This document shows positions 35,621 to 47,317 of a stretch of DNA of 61,806 nt, piece by piece. Positions within the stretch are counted from its first letter, which is position 1, and each line of letters begins with the position of its first letter. The stretch comes from Acidimicrobiaceae bacterium (GTDB lineage: Bacteria; Actinomycetota; Acidimicrobiia; Acidimicrobiales; RAAP-2). A model generated the notes under the pieces. The model searched no databases. It was not told the origin of the DNA and saw only the letters and a program-made list of their open reading frames with translations. The stretch spans positions 1,143 through 62,948 of the forward strand of contig PMON01000041.1 in the NCBI GenBank assembly GCA_003162395.1. Direction: 5' to 3'. The translations under genes were made by a program, and so were the position numbers.

Positions 35621-35916
35621 GGCGCGTCACCGATGATCTGGGGCACGCAGAAACGGTCGTCCTCGACGGCCGGCGCCTGGTTCAGCACCTCGTCGCGGTC
35701 GAGTCCCTCGACGACGACGTCCTCACGGAGATACGCGGCCGCGGCGAACGGGTGCGCGGTCGGTGCCGTCGACTCGAAGTCGAAGGCTTCGAGGTCTCGG
35801 GCGTGGTCCAGCACCGCGCGGAGCTGATCGGTGTAGCGCTCGAGATCCTCGTCGCTGAGCGCGAGCCTCGCGAGCTTTGCCACGTGCGCGACGTCCTCGC
35901 GCGAGAGCGACGTCAC
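35617..35916 (-). CDS. gatC: Aspartyl/glutamyl-tRNA amidotransferase subunit C
   Basis: A 99-residue subunit that wraps around GatA and GatB. The family pattern is clear: SREDVAHVAKLARLALSDEDLERYTDQLRAVLDH, then the mid-part with a LREDVV motif, and the C-terminal PAVEDDRFCVPQII. The GTG at 35916 is chosen because it matches family length and overlaps the upstream esterase stop as GTGA; a start farther upstream would add an unsupported tail inside that gene. Confidence 0.92.
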   Translation of the reverse strand: MTSLSREDVAHVAKLARLALSDEDLERYTDQLRAVLDHARDLEAFDFESTAPTAHPFAAAAYLREDVVVEGLDRDEVLNQAPAVEDDRFCVPQIIGDAP

Positions 35917-36671
35917 TCCGACTCGAACGCCGCGTCGAGGAACCGGCACGTCTCGGACTCGACGAGCTCGGCGTCGAAGTCGAGCGTGGCGACGTGGTAG
36001 CTGCGCTCGAGCCAGTGGTGCTCGACGCGTCCGGGCACCGTAGCCACCACGAGCTCGGAGTTGTCAGTCGACACCACGTGGTCCTGGCGGCTCGTGAGCA
36101 CGAGCGTCGGGCACGTGATCGTCCCCAGCGCGCCCGCAACGTCCTCGAGCCCGTCCATGAGGCTGGCCGCAGCCTCGATCGGGAGCGTCGAGTAGCCGTA
36201 CTCGTCGCCCCCGGGCTTGGCGATGTCGTTCGCCACGCCCTCGATGGTCACGGCGCCCGCGGCGAGGAGGTCCGTCACGCCGTCGCGCAGCTCCTTGGCG
36301 ATCGGCTGGACCAAGGGATTGACGAGCACGAGGGCCGCGAGCTCGGGGCGCTGTTCGGCGAGCCACGCGGCCAGTCCCCCGCCCATCGACAGGCCAACCG
36401 CGGCGACGCGACGGCACCGGGCTGCGAGGGCGTCGTGGGCAGCCGCCGCCTCGCGCGCCCAGTCCTCCCAGCGCATCGGGATGAGGTCCTCGACCGCGGT
36501 GCCGTGGCCCGGCAGGAGTGGCAGCTCGACGGCGTAGCCGCGGTTCGCGAGCGCCTCGGCGATCGGACGCAGCGAGTGCGGGCAGCCCGTGAACCCGTGG
36601 AGCACGACCACGCCGAGCTCGCCCCCGCCCGCGGAGAAGGGCTCGCACCCCGACGTCACGGGCGTTGCCAT
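35913..36671 (-). CDS. Alpha/beta hydrolase, Est30-like carboxylesterase
   Basis: A 252-residue cytoplasmic hydrolase. The oxyanion region is VVVLHGFTGCPHSLRPIAEAL, the nucleophile elbow GLSMGGGLA carries the catalytic Ser, the acid is Asp in SRQDHVVS and the base is His in SYHVATLD. Spacing and length fit the thermostable carboxylesterase/monoglyceride lipase group. ATG at 36671 is preceded by TAGGCT (36680-36685) with eight bases between, so the mRNA probably has almost no leader. It heads a chain of four-base overlaps leading into gatCAB. The substrate is unknown. Confidence 0.88.
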   Translation of the reverse strand: MATPVTSGCEPFSAGGGELGVVVLHGFTGCPHSLRPIAEALANRGYAVELPLLPGHGTAVEDLIPMRWEDWAREAAAAHDALAARCRRVAAVGLSMGGGLAAWLAEQRPELAALVLVNPLVQPIAKELRDGVTDLLAAGAVTIEGVANDIAKPGGDEYGYSTLPIEAAASLMDGLEDVAGALGTITCPTLVLTSRQDHVVSTDNSELVVATVPGRVEHHWLERSYHVATLDFDAELVESETCRFLDAAFESE

Positions 36672-36695
36672 GGCCGCCGAGCCTACCTGCGCAGT

Positions 36696-36701
36696 TATCC
36701 T
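36696..36701 (+). promoter_or_regulatory. -10 element of SCP2 gene, leaderless geometry
   Basis: TATCCT followed by six bases and the GTG at 36708. The same TANNNT-N6-start spacing recurs at 24114, 49663, 54118 and 57569. Confidence 0.5.
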
Positions 36702-36707
36702 TCGCCC

Positions 36708-37133
36708 GTGCCGTCGGGCGAGGACACCCACAAGTTCGAGTTCCTGAGCGACGAGTGGATCGCCGCGGTCGCCTTGCTGCGCGACGAGTACCACACCGAG
36801 GGCTTGCGCGCGCCTGTCACGCTGCGCGCGAATCTCGTCGTGACCGAGGTGCCGTTCTCGAGCGAGGACCTCCTGGCGTACGTCGACACCTCAGGGGGCG
36901 GCCTCGTCATCGACCGTGGCCAGCTCGAGGGGCCGGATCTCTCCATCATGGTCACGTGGGCGACGGCCAAGGCCCTCTTGGTCGAGGGCAACCCGCAGGC
37001 TGCCCTGAGCGCGTTCATGGAGGGAAAGGTCCGCATCGAAGGCGATGTCGGCAAGCTGATGGCGTTCCAGTCCGGCGTGGTCGACCCGAGCACTCAGCAG
37101 GTCGCCGCGCGCATCCGCGCCCTGACCGCGTAG
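36708..37133 (+). CDS. SCP2 sterol-binding domain protein
   Basis: A 141-residue single-domain protein. The SCP2 fold is suggested by FEFLSDEWIAAVALL, the strands around TLRANLVVTEVPF, VIDRGQLEGPDLSIMVTWATAKALLVEGNPQAALSAFMEGKVRIEGDVGKLMAFQSG, where FMEGKVRIEGDVGKLM is the usual lipid-binding helix entry. Such proteins bind acyl chains or sterols and are common in actinobacteria. Start GTG at 36708 is chosen from family length; it is preceded by TATCCT at the leaderless spacing. It is divergent from the esterase with 36 bp between starts. Confidence 0.85.
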   Translation: MPSGEDTHKFEFLSDEWIAAVALLRDEYHTEGLRAPVTLRANLVVTEVPFSSEDLLAYVDTSGGGLVIDRGQLEGPDLSIMVTWATAKALLVEGNPQAALSAFMEGKVRIEGDVGKLMAFQSGVVDPSTQQVAARIRALTA

Positions 37134-38765
37134 CTAGGCGGTCGCCTCGTCGGCTGTCGACACCAGGTCTTGCACGTGGTGCGACAGCCGTCGAAGGCAG
37201 ACTGCGGCGACCACGGCGACGGCGGCGACCGAGGTGCCGACGAGGAACGGGGTGTGAAAGGTCGCAAGCAGGTTCGCGTGGCTCGAGGACTTCGTCGACA
37301 GCCCTCGTTGGCGCATGATGCCCTGCTGGATCGTCGTGAGGACCTGGATGCCCGCGACCTCGCCTACCTGCATCGCCAGGATCTGTGCGGCGGACATGAC
37401 ACCGAAGTCGGACTCCGAGACCTCGTTCGCCATGAGCGAGGAGGTCGCCGGCATCGCCACGCCCATCCCGAAGCCCGAGAGCGCCAGGGCGACGAGCAGG
37501 ATGGACAGCGGCGTGCCGGGGGTCATCAGTGCGAACAACCCGAGCGACCCGCACAACGAGGCCGTGCCGATGACCGCGGTCGTGCGTTCCCCAACCTTCG
37601 CCGCGGCGTAGCCGGCGATGGGCGAGAACACGGCGAAGCACAGCGGACGGGCGATGGAGACGAGCCCCACCTTCGTGAGCGAGAAGCCGTAGCCGAGCTC
37701 CATCAGCAAGGGCGCGAGGAAGAACGCGCCGAAGTACGCGAAGTTGCCCGTGCAACGCAGCACCATGGGCAGCACGAAGTTGCGCCGGTGGAAGTACTGC
37801 GGCGGGATCAGCGGGTTCGGCGCGGTCCTGATGCGCCGGATGAAGAGCCCGATCCCGACGAGCGTCGCGAGCCAGCACACCCACGCAGCGGGCGACAGCC
37901 ACCCGATCGCATGGCCAAGTGAGAGGCCGAGCATGAGGGCGGTGACCGAGCCCGAGAGCGACCATGAACCCACCCAGTCCATGTCCTTGAATGCACGGAC
38001 GGCCTTGGAACGCTCGGCAGGGTCGTCCTCGTTGGGGCGTCGAGGCAGCACGACCGCGACCACGCACAGGGCGACGGCGAGCAGCACGAGCTGTGCCCAG
38101 AACAGCGAGCGCCATCCGAAGTACTGGATCACCGGCGAGCCGATGGACACGCCAAGGACAGGTCCTCCCGCTCCGACGAGCGACCACCAGCCCATTGCCT
38201 TCACGCGCTCGCGCGGGGGGAACGCCGACATGATGAGCGCCATGGACGCAGTCCCCGTCGCGGCACCCTGGATGCCGTCTAGCGCCCGGGCCGCGATGAG
38301 GAGCCCAGCGGTCGGCGCGAGTGCGGTCGCCAGCGCCGAGACCATCGCGCCGGCGAGCCCGAGCAGGTACAGCCGGCGATGCCCGAAGACGTCGCCGAAC
38401 TTCCCGAAGAGCGGCGCGGCCAAGCCGTAGGCGAGGAGCGGGCCGATCATCGTCCAGGTAAGGACCGTGAGTGAGGTGCCGAACTCGTGCGCGACCCTCG
38501 GCAGGGCGACGATGAAGACGGTGAACGTGAAGTTGAGCGCGAGCAGCCCAGCGAGGAGCGAGCTCAGCACCCACCAGCGATGCCGGTCTGAGGAGAGCGC
38601 GCGGAGCTGCACGCGCGAGGTGAGCAGCGCGACCCAGTTGAGTTCGGATGACGCCTCTGAGCCGCTCGTGCCGAACGCGGCGGCCGCAGGATCCGCGCGC
38701 GAGTCGAGCAGCTCGTCGGGATCGTCGAGCCGCGTGCGCGTCCCACCAGGGTCTGGGGGGCTCAC
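37134..38765 (-). CDS. MFS transporter, DHA2/EmrB-type
   Basis: A 543-residue transporter with an N-terminal cytoplasmic stretch of about 60 residues and some 14 membrane helices, typical of drug:H+ antiporter family 2. Motif A is seen as GKFGDVFGHRRLYLLGL, motif B-like RALDGIQGAATG in TM4 and the motif C region GGPVLGVSIG in TM5. The substrate cannot be told. Start GTG at 38765 overlaps the stop of the dehydrogenase gene as GTGA; the frame continues upstream but only as antisense-like sequence. Its stop directly abuts the SCP2 stop (convergent). Confidence 0.88.
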   Translation of the reverse strand: MSPPDPGGTRTRLDDPDELLDSRADPAAAAFGTSGSEASSELNWVALLTSRVQLRALSSDRHRWWVLSSLLAGLLALNFTFTVFIVALPRVAHEFGTSLTVLTWTMIGPLLAYGLAAPLFGKFGDVFGHRRLYLLGLAGAMVSALATALAPTAGLLIAARALDGIQGAATGTASMALIMSAFPPRERVKAMGWWSLVGAGGPVLGVSIGSPVIQYFGWRSLFWAQLVLLAVALCVVAVVLPRRPNEDDPAERSKAVRAFKDMDWVGSWSLSGSVTALMLGLSLGHAIGWLSPAAWVCWLATLVGIGLFIRRIRTAPNPLIPPQYFHRRNFVLPMVLRCTGNFAYFGAFFLAPLLMELGYGFSLTKVGLVSIARPLCFAVFSPIAGYAAAKVGERTTAVIGTASLCGSLGLFALMTPGTPLSILLVALALSGFGMGVAMPATSSLMANEVSESDFGVMSAAQILAMQVGEVAGIQVLTTIQQGIMRQRGLSTKSSSHANLLATFHTPFLVGTSVAAVAVVAAVCLRRLSHHVQDLVSTADEATA

Positions 38766-39640
38766 TGCAGGAGCTTGGGCAGCCCTGCCTCGAGCTCGTC
38801 GATCGTGAACCGATCGCCCTTCTCCAGCGTCTCGGTCATTGTCCAGTTCTGGAAAAGCCGTATCACGCCACCGTGAACGAAGAAGACCTTGCCCGACGCG
38901 GGGCAGTTCTCGGTTGCGAGCCAGGCGACAAGCGGCGAGACGTTCGCGGGGTTCCACAGGTCGAACTTGGAGACGTCCTCGGGCTCGGCGACCATGTCGG
39001 AGAGGCCTGGGGTGTTCTGCGTCATGCGCGTGCGCGCCGCGGGCGCGATGGCATTCGCTCGAACGCCGTAGCGGCCGAGCTCGTCGGCGATGATGACGGT
39101 GAACGCAGCGATGCCTGCCTTTGCTGCCCCGTAGTTGGACTGGCCGATGTTGCCGAGCAACCCCGATGTCGACGACGTGTTGATGATGCTCGCCTTGACC
39201 TCGTTGCCGTCCTTCGCGCGCTCGCGCCAGTACGCGGCGGCGTGGCGGCTCGGGACGAAGTGTCCCTTCAGGTGAACGCGTATCACGGAGTCCCAGTCCT
39301 CCTCGGAGAGGTTGACGAGAACGCGGTCGCGGAGGATCCCGGCGTTGTTCACGAGCACGTGGAGATCGCCGAATGCCTCGACGGCGACCTTGATCAGGTT
39401 CGCGCCGCCGTCCCAGTCCGCGACGTCATCGTGGTTCGCGATCGCTTCGCCACCGAAGGACTTGATCTCTTCGACGACTTGCTCGGCCGCCGACGCGGAC
39501 TCAGCTTCGCCGTGGAGGCCGCCACCAAGGTCGTTGACGACGACCTTGGCGCCCTCGGCCGCGAACAGCAGGGCATGCTCCCGGCCAATCCCGCGTCCTG
39601 CGCCCGTGATAATCGCCACGCGGCCGTCCAGTGCACCCAT
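38762..39640 (-). CDS. Short-chain dehydrogenase/reductase, hydroxyacyl-CoA dehydrogenase-like
   Basis: A 292-residue SDR. Cofactor motif TGAGRGIGREHALLFAAEGAKVVVND at the start indicates NAD-type binding; NNAGILRD, the Ser of NTSSTSG, and YGAAK supply the active site. The SxxxREHAL and NDLGG signatures resemble the (3R)-hydroxyacyl-CoA dehydrogenase part of the multifunctional beta-oxidation protein and its actinobacterial homologues, so a role in lipid or sterol breakdown is likely but unproven. ATG at 39640 has a GAGGAGG site. It is coupled to the MFS gene by a GTGA overlap. Confidence 0.9.
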   Translation of the reverse strand: MGALDGRVAIITGAGRGIGREHALLFAAEGAKVVVNDLGGGLHGEAESASAAEQVVEEIKSFGGEAIANHDDVADWDGGANLIKVAVEAFGDLHVLVNNAGILRDRVLVNLSEEDWDSVIRVHLKGHFVPSRHAAAYWRERAKDGNEVKASIINTSSTSGLLGNIGQSNYGAAKAGIAAFTVIIADELGRYGVRANAIAPAARTRMTQNTPGLSDMVAEPEDVSKFDLWNPANVSPLVAWLATENCPASGKVFFVHGGVIRLFQNWTMTETLEKGDRFTIDELEAGLPKLLQ

Positions 39641-39730
39641 TGCTGCCTCCTCGTCCCGGCGCCAAGACTAGTGAGTGGCGCGCGCGCCCCCTGCGGTGCG
39701 GGGCCATGTCAAGGGCCAACGGCCGAGGTC

Positions 39731-40453
39731 CTACGCGGACGTCGGCGGCGTCGACTCGGACACCGAGTGACCCGGGGCCGATCGCCTGATGCTGGAGAAC
39801 GTCCGCAGGCTCGCCGGGGCGAACCGCTGATGGTACGAGAAGATCGCGGCGCCAAGGATGACGAGCACGAGGGCGTCGAGGATCCCACGGCTCGTGACCG
39901 TCCTGCTCGAGCTCGCGAGGAAAATCGTTGGCGAGATCAGCCCGAACACCAACCACAGCGCGACGATCAGGGCGAGCACGACGATGAGGATCGCAATGAA
40001 CGAGACGAGCGCGACGTAACTGCGCATCACGCGCTTGGTGGGCCCGCTCGGGTTCGCCTCGGCATCGGCCAGCGCGTTGCCTTTTTGGAGGTGCAAGAAC
40101 CCGGCCCCTCCGGCGAAGACGACGAGCAGTGCCCCGAACACGCAGGCACGGATCGCCTCGTTCCCGTAGGAGACGGTCTCAAAGAACGGAGCGGCCGGGT
40201 GACCTCCGATCAGGTTGATGAGCGAGAACGCGGCGGCGGCGATCCCGAAGTAGGCGATCCAGATGAAGAGGAACGCCCCCGAAAACAGGTACGCGGCGAT
40301 CGGCCGGCTCCCGGTCGGATCCGCGTCGCTCCGGTTGCCGATCGCGACGATAAAGAACGCAAAGGCGCTGACGATCACGACGAAAAAGACGACTTCTACG
40401 ACCGTCTCGACTAGCGAGAGCGCGCCGAGACTTGATGACAGTAAACTCTGCAT
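39731..40453 (-). CDS. Integral membrane protein, unknown
   Basis: A 240-residue protein with about six hydrophobic segments: residues 14-38, 52-80, 98-120 and 142-178 (probably two), and 190-206. Loops are short; the C-terminal 30 residues are hydrophilic and serine-rich. I do not recognise the family. It lies 90 bp upstream of the dehydrogenase gene on the same strand with no obvious coupling. Length and regular hydrophobicity support a real gene. Confidence 0.7.
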   Translation of the reverse strand: MQSLLSSSLGALSLVETVVEVVFFVVIVSAFAFFIVAIGNRSDADPTGSRPIAAYLFSGAFLFIWIAYFGIAAAAFSLINLIGGHPAAPFFETVSYGNEAIRACVFGALLVVFAGGAGFLHLQKGNALADAEANPSGPTKRVMRSYVALVSFIAILIVVLALIVALWLVFGLISPTIFLASSSRTVTSRGILDALVLVILGAAIFSYHQRFAPASLRTFSSIRRSAPGHSVSESTPPTSA

Positions 40454-40532
40454 GCACCACCCCCAGTAGCGGACGCCTCTCGGAGCCCATTTGAGACGTT
40501 ACGAGTGGGTCCTCGAGGTGGCGGGGATGGTC

Positions 40533-40841
40533 TCAGCGCGCTCGCTGCATGAACCGAGGCCAGAAGTCGAGGTCCCGTGCGTGCGCGTGGTAGTGGTCCG
40601 GAATGTTGCGCATGTGATCGTCAATGCGGTAACCGCCTTGCCCGAAGCGCTCGTCGGCGACCACTCGCAGCCGAGTCGTGAGCGCCTCGAGCACGTCGTC
40701 GGGCGGCACGGACCCGTGCACGCGCCAGACCACCATGGGCACCTCGCAGATCTCGCAGTCCGCGATCCAGCAGAGCTCGTCGTCGTAGTACCAGGTCGTC
40801 ATTCGAGCTGCCTCGCACAGCTCGCAGCGCTCCTCGGGCAC
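40533..40841 (-). CDS. Small protein with two CxxC zinc-knuckle-like motifs
   Basis: A 102-residue protein starting at GTG 40841, which leaves 8 bp to the kinase stop at 40850. It has CELC near residue 8 and CEIC near residue 31, a likely Cys4 zinc site, then MVVWRVHG and a helical tail containing a His-rich DHYHAHARDLDFWPRFM. It looks like a conserved actinobacterial family without known role. The tight spacing after the PASTA kinase suggests co-translation and perhaps a related function. Confidence 0.65.
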   Translation of the reverse strand: MPEERCELCEAARMTTWYYDDELCWIADCEICEVPMVVWRVHGSVPPDDVLEALTTRLRVVADERFGQGGYRIDDHMRNIPDHYHAHARDLDFWPRFMQRAR

Positions 40842-40849
40842 CGGGTTGC

Positions 40850-42901
40850 CTAGTGCCCGTACAGCGCGACCCCGGAGCCCTGGGGGACGACGGTCCCGGC
40901 GGGGGGTTCGGTCGTCCAATGGTGCGACTTCGTCGAGCCGTGCACCGCGATCACCAAGAGGCCGGCGTTGCTGATCCACCGCTGAGCCTTGAAGAGCGAC
41001 AGGTCGCCCAGCGAGGGAACCGTGGCAGGCGGACCCTCGGAGACCACGACGTTCACGACCTGGCCCGGTTGGAGCCGCGCCTGCGCCGCGGGCGTCGTGG
41101 AGATCACGTTGCCGGCGCGAATCGAGCGCGAGTACGCATGCGACACCTCGGGCACGAAGCCCAGGTTGCTCAGCGCGTTCGCCGCGGACTGCCCGGGATG
41201 GCCCACCTCGTTCGGGATGGGCACGGGCGGCGGGCCCTTCGAGAGCACCAGGGTGAGACCGCTGCCGTAGGCGGCCGTCGCCGGGTCCACGCGGTTGCCC
41301 GCGTAGACGGCGAGCACACGGCCTGCGGGGACGGACGACGAGTACGACTCGAACGAGATCGGAATCGTGGCGGAGAACCCTGCGGTAGCGAGCGCTGCGA
41401 GCGCGCCCGGTCCGGTCCGCCCGAGGACCGATGGCAGGCGTTCGGGCGGCGGTCCCGCCGAGGAGACGACGTGGATCACGCCGCCGACTGGAACCTTGGC
41501 GCCGATGGTCGGGTGCTGGCGGACGATCTGGTCGAAGGGCACCGTCTTTGACGGTTGGTAGCTCGTGACGGCAATGGTGACGTGGTCTGCCGCGAGCAGC
41601 GTCCGTGCCTGCGCCACGGTGTCGCCGACGAGCCTCGGCATGGGGAACGTCGGGGTCGCCGTGCCTTGCGACGCATAGACGCCACCGGCCGCCCCGACGG
41701 CGAGCACCACGAAGACCACCGCGACTGCCGGCCAACGACGACGCGCGCGCGTGCTCACGAAGGGAGCGGAGGGCGGGGAATCGCCCCCGCGCGTCGCGGC
41801 GGGCGCGTTGGGCGATCCCACCACCGTCACGTCGGTAACGAGGGGCGAGCCAACCATCGTGGCGTCTGTGGCGAGCCCGCCCACGGTCGTGACGTCGGGA
41901 TCTGGGGCATTGCGCGACGGAGGCGTCATCGGCTCAATGGGGGCCGCGATGGTCGGCGGGTGCGTCGCCGTCAACCTCGAGGCTCGCACGACGCGATGCT
42001 GGCCCGTCAGCTCCTCGGTCGTCGGAGGGTGGAAGCCTATTGAAGCCGCGTGCCGCGAACCGCGTGAGCCACCGGGATCAGGGAGCGACCGGGCAAGCTC
42101 GGCGAGCCGCGCCGCGAGCGCCGTCGCGTCGATCCGCGCGGCGGGATCCGGTGCCGCAGCAGCGACGAGCACCGCGCTGATGGGCCCGAGCGCGGGGTGG
42201 TCGGGGAGCGCGGCGTCGACACGGGCCGTGAGAGTCGCGACCTGGGAGTCAGCGGCGAACGGGACGACACCCGTGAGGCACTCGTAGAGAACGAGCGCGA
42301 GCGAGTACACGTCGGCCTTCCCGTCGACCGCGAGTCCGCGTGCCTGCTCGGGTGACGTGTACCGGACGGTCCCGATCAGTCCCTCGGGCTCGGTCCAGGC
42401 AGCTTCGGCGAGCGCGCGCGCGACGCCGAAGTCGGTGATCCTGATCCGGCCGGCGTCGTCGAAGAGCAGGTTCGAGGGCTTGACGTCGCGATGGACGAAG
42501 CCTCTGGCGTGCGCGTAGGCGAGGCCGTCGGCGGCCTGTGCGCCGATCGACACCGCTTGTTCGATCCGAAGGCTGCCCTGATGGTCGAGGACGTCGCGCA
42601 GGGAGCCCCCCGCCAGGTACTCGGTGACGAGCCAGGCCTCACCGTCGGCCTCCCCCCAGTCGAAGACCCGCAGCACGTGCGGATGGTTAAGACCCGCCAC
42701 CGCGACGGCTTCTGCGCGGAATCGCTTGAGGAATGCGGAGTCCGTGGTGAGCCCCGTTCGCAGCACCTTGACCGCGACCTCACGGCGCAGCGATCGGTCC
42801 TCAGCCAGGTAGACGGTCGCAGCAGAGCCCGCACCGAGCGGGCGCGTGAGCAGATACCGGCCACCGAGAAGGGTGCCGGTCGGAGAGTCGGTCGTGCGCA
42901 T
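40850..42901 (-). CDS. Ser/Thr protein kinase with PASTA domains
   Basis: A 683-residue receptor-type kinase of the PknB/StkP group. The kinase domain (about 14-275) has the glycine loop LGAGSAATVYLAED, Lys in REVAVKVLR, HRDVKPSN catalytic loop, DFGVA and an APE-region SPEQARG. A long linker rich in Pro/Thr leads to one membrane helix (WPAVAVVFVVLAVGAAGGVYA, about 400-420) and then four PASTA-like repeats that bind cell-wall fragments outside. It probably links wall state to division or growth. ATG at 42901; TATCTT lies about 14 bases upstream. ligA ends 51 bp away. Confidence 0.92.
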   Translation of the reverse strand: MRTTDSPTGTLLGGRYLLTRPLGAGSAATVYLAEDRSLRREVAVKVLRTGLTTDSAFLKRFRAEAVAVAGLNHPHVLRVFDWGEADGEAWLVTEYLAGGSLRDVLDHQGSLRIEQAVSIGAQAADGLAYAHARGFVHRDVKPSNLLFDDAGRIRITDFGVARALAEAAWTEPEGLIGTVRYTSPEQARGLAVDGKADVYSLALVLYECLTGVVPFAADSQVATLTARVDAALPDHPALGPISAVLVAAAAPDPAARIDATALAARLAELARSLPDPGGSRGSRHAASIGFHPPTTEELTGQHRVVRASRLTATHPPTIAAPIEPMTPPSRNAPDPDVTTVGGLATDATMVGSPLVTDVTVVGSPNAPAATRGGDSPPSAPFVSTRARRRWPAVAVVFVVLAVGAAGGVYASQGTATPTFPMPRLVGDTVAQARTLLAADHVTIAVTSYQPSKTVPFDQIVRQHPTIGAKVPVGGVIHVVSSAGPPPERLPSVLGRTGPGALAALATAGFSATIPISFESYSSSVPAGRVLAVYAGNRVDPATAAYGSGLTLVLSKGPPPVPIPNEVGHPGQSAANALSNLGFVPEVSHAYSRSIRAGNVISTTPAAQARLQPGQVVNVVVSEGPPATVPSLGDLSLFKAQRWISNAGLLVIAVHGSTKSHHWTTEPPAGTVVPQGSGVALYGH

Positions 42902-42952
42902 GGTTACCCGCGTCCAAGATACTGATCAGTTCCACTGATTCGGTGGACGACC

Positions 42953-46062
<3,110 letters not shown>

Positions 46063-46102
46063 GCGCACATTGTGCCAGAGCGTTCCGGGGACCTGACCTC
46101 GG

Positions 46103-47317
46103 TTAGGCGTGGGCGGCTCGAAGCCGCGAGACGGCAGCGTGCACGATCGTCGCCGCCTGCTCGATCTCGCTGTCCGTGGTCTCGGCGCCCATCGACAGGC
46201 GAAGCGACGCGCGGGTGGTCGCGTCCGTGCCACCCATCGCTTCGAGGACATGGCTCCTCGTGGCCGCGCCGCTCGAGCAGCTCGACGCCGCCGACACGCA
46301 AAGTCCCGCCTCGTCACACAAGAACACGAGCTCCTCGCTCGAGACGCCATCGATCGTGACGTGACACGTGCCGGGAAGCCTCCTCGCACCTCGCGCGGTG
46401 ACGTGCAGGTGTTCGACCCCGGCGACAAGGAGGTCGGTGAGGCGGTCGCGTCGCGCTGTCGTGCACGCGACGGCCCTCACGCGCTCGTTGCTTGAGAGCC
46501 GAAGCGCGACGGCGAGTCCGACGGCAGCGGCGACGTCGGGCGTTCCCGCCCGGCGGCCCCGCTCCTGACCGCCGCCGACGATGAGCGGCACAAGGGCGAT
46601 TTCGCGACGGAAGCACAGCGCTCCGACGCCAATCGGTCCGCCAAGCTTGTGTGCACAGATCGAGACGAGGTCCGCGCCCGCTGCCTCGACACCGAGGTCG
46701 AACCAGGGCGCGGCCGCCACGGCGTCGGTGTGGATGACCACGTCGGGAGCGATCTCGCGCGCGAGCCTCGCGAGCTCAGGGATGGGCTGGATCGTCCCCA
46801 CTTCGTTGTTTGCCGTCATCACCGAGACCAGGTCTGCGCCAGCGAGCAGCGACGCCGCGATCTCGAGGTCCACGGTGCCGTCGGTCGAGACGGGGATCCG
46901 CGCGACGTCGGCAGGTGTCGCAAGCAGCGGGCGCTCGAGCCTTGCCGCGGCGTCGAGCACGGCGTGGTGCTCGATCGAGGACACCACGAGTCGGGCGCGA
47001 TGGCCGCGACGAGCCCGGTCGGCCGCGACACCGAACACCGCGAGATTGCATGACTCGGTCCCCCCGCCCGTGAAGACGACCCCGCCGGGCGCAGAGCCAG
47101 TGAGCTCGGCTACTTCTTCACGGGCGTCGTCGAGCACCCGGCGTGCCGCGCGCGCGGAGCGGTGCGAGCCGGTGGGATTCCCGACCGTGCCGCTCAGGTA
47201 CGGGGCCATTGCCTCGAGGACCTCTGGACGGCGCGGTGCCGTGGCGGCGTGATCGAAGTAGAGGAGGGACGGATCGCCGTCAGATGAGGTGGGCCGCTTC
47301 GTCCCTGTGTGCGTCAC
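46103..47317 (-). CDS. Cysteine desulfurase (NifS/IscS type)
   Basis: A 404-residue PLP enzyme that takes sulfur from cysteine. It opens YFDHAATAPRRPEVLEAM, has GGTESCNLA, the PLP lysine in SICAHKLGGPIG and the mobile catalytic-cysteine loop in CVSAASSCSSG. Position before mnmA suggests it supplies the persulfide for tRNA thiolation, and possibly for Fe-S assembly. Start GTG at 47317 overlaps the aldehyde dehydrogenase stop as GTGA. Confidence 0.93.
   Translation of the reverse strand: MTHTGTKRPTSSDGDPSLLYFDHAATAPRRPEVLEAMAPYLSGTVGNPTGSHRSARAARRVLDDAREEVAELTGSAPGGVVFTGGGTESCNLAVFGVAADRARRGHRARLVVSSIEHHAVLDAAARLERPLLATPADVARIPVSTDGTVDLEIAASLLAGADLVSVMTANNEVGTIQPIPELARLAREIAPDVVIHTDAVAAAPWFDLGVEAAGADLVSICAHKLGGPIGVGALCFRREIALVPLIVGGGQERGRRAGTPDVAAAVGLAVALRLSSNERVRAVACTTARRDRLTDLLVAGVEHLHVTARGARRLPGTCHVTIDGVSSEELVFLCDEAGLCVSAASSCSSGAATRSHVLEAMGGTDATTRASLRLSMGAETTDSEIEQAATIVHAAVSRLRAAHA

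Noticed and set aside
35877-36707. Upstream extension of the SCP2 frame
   Set aside because: Antisense to the esterase gene and not protein-like; the SCP2 family length fits the GTG at 36708.
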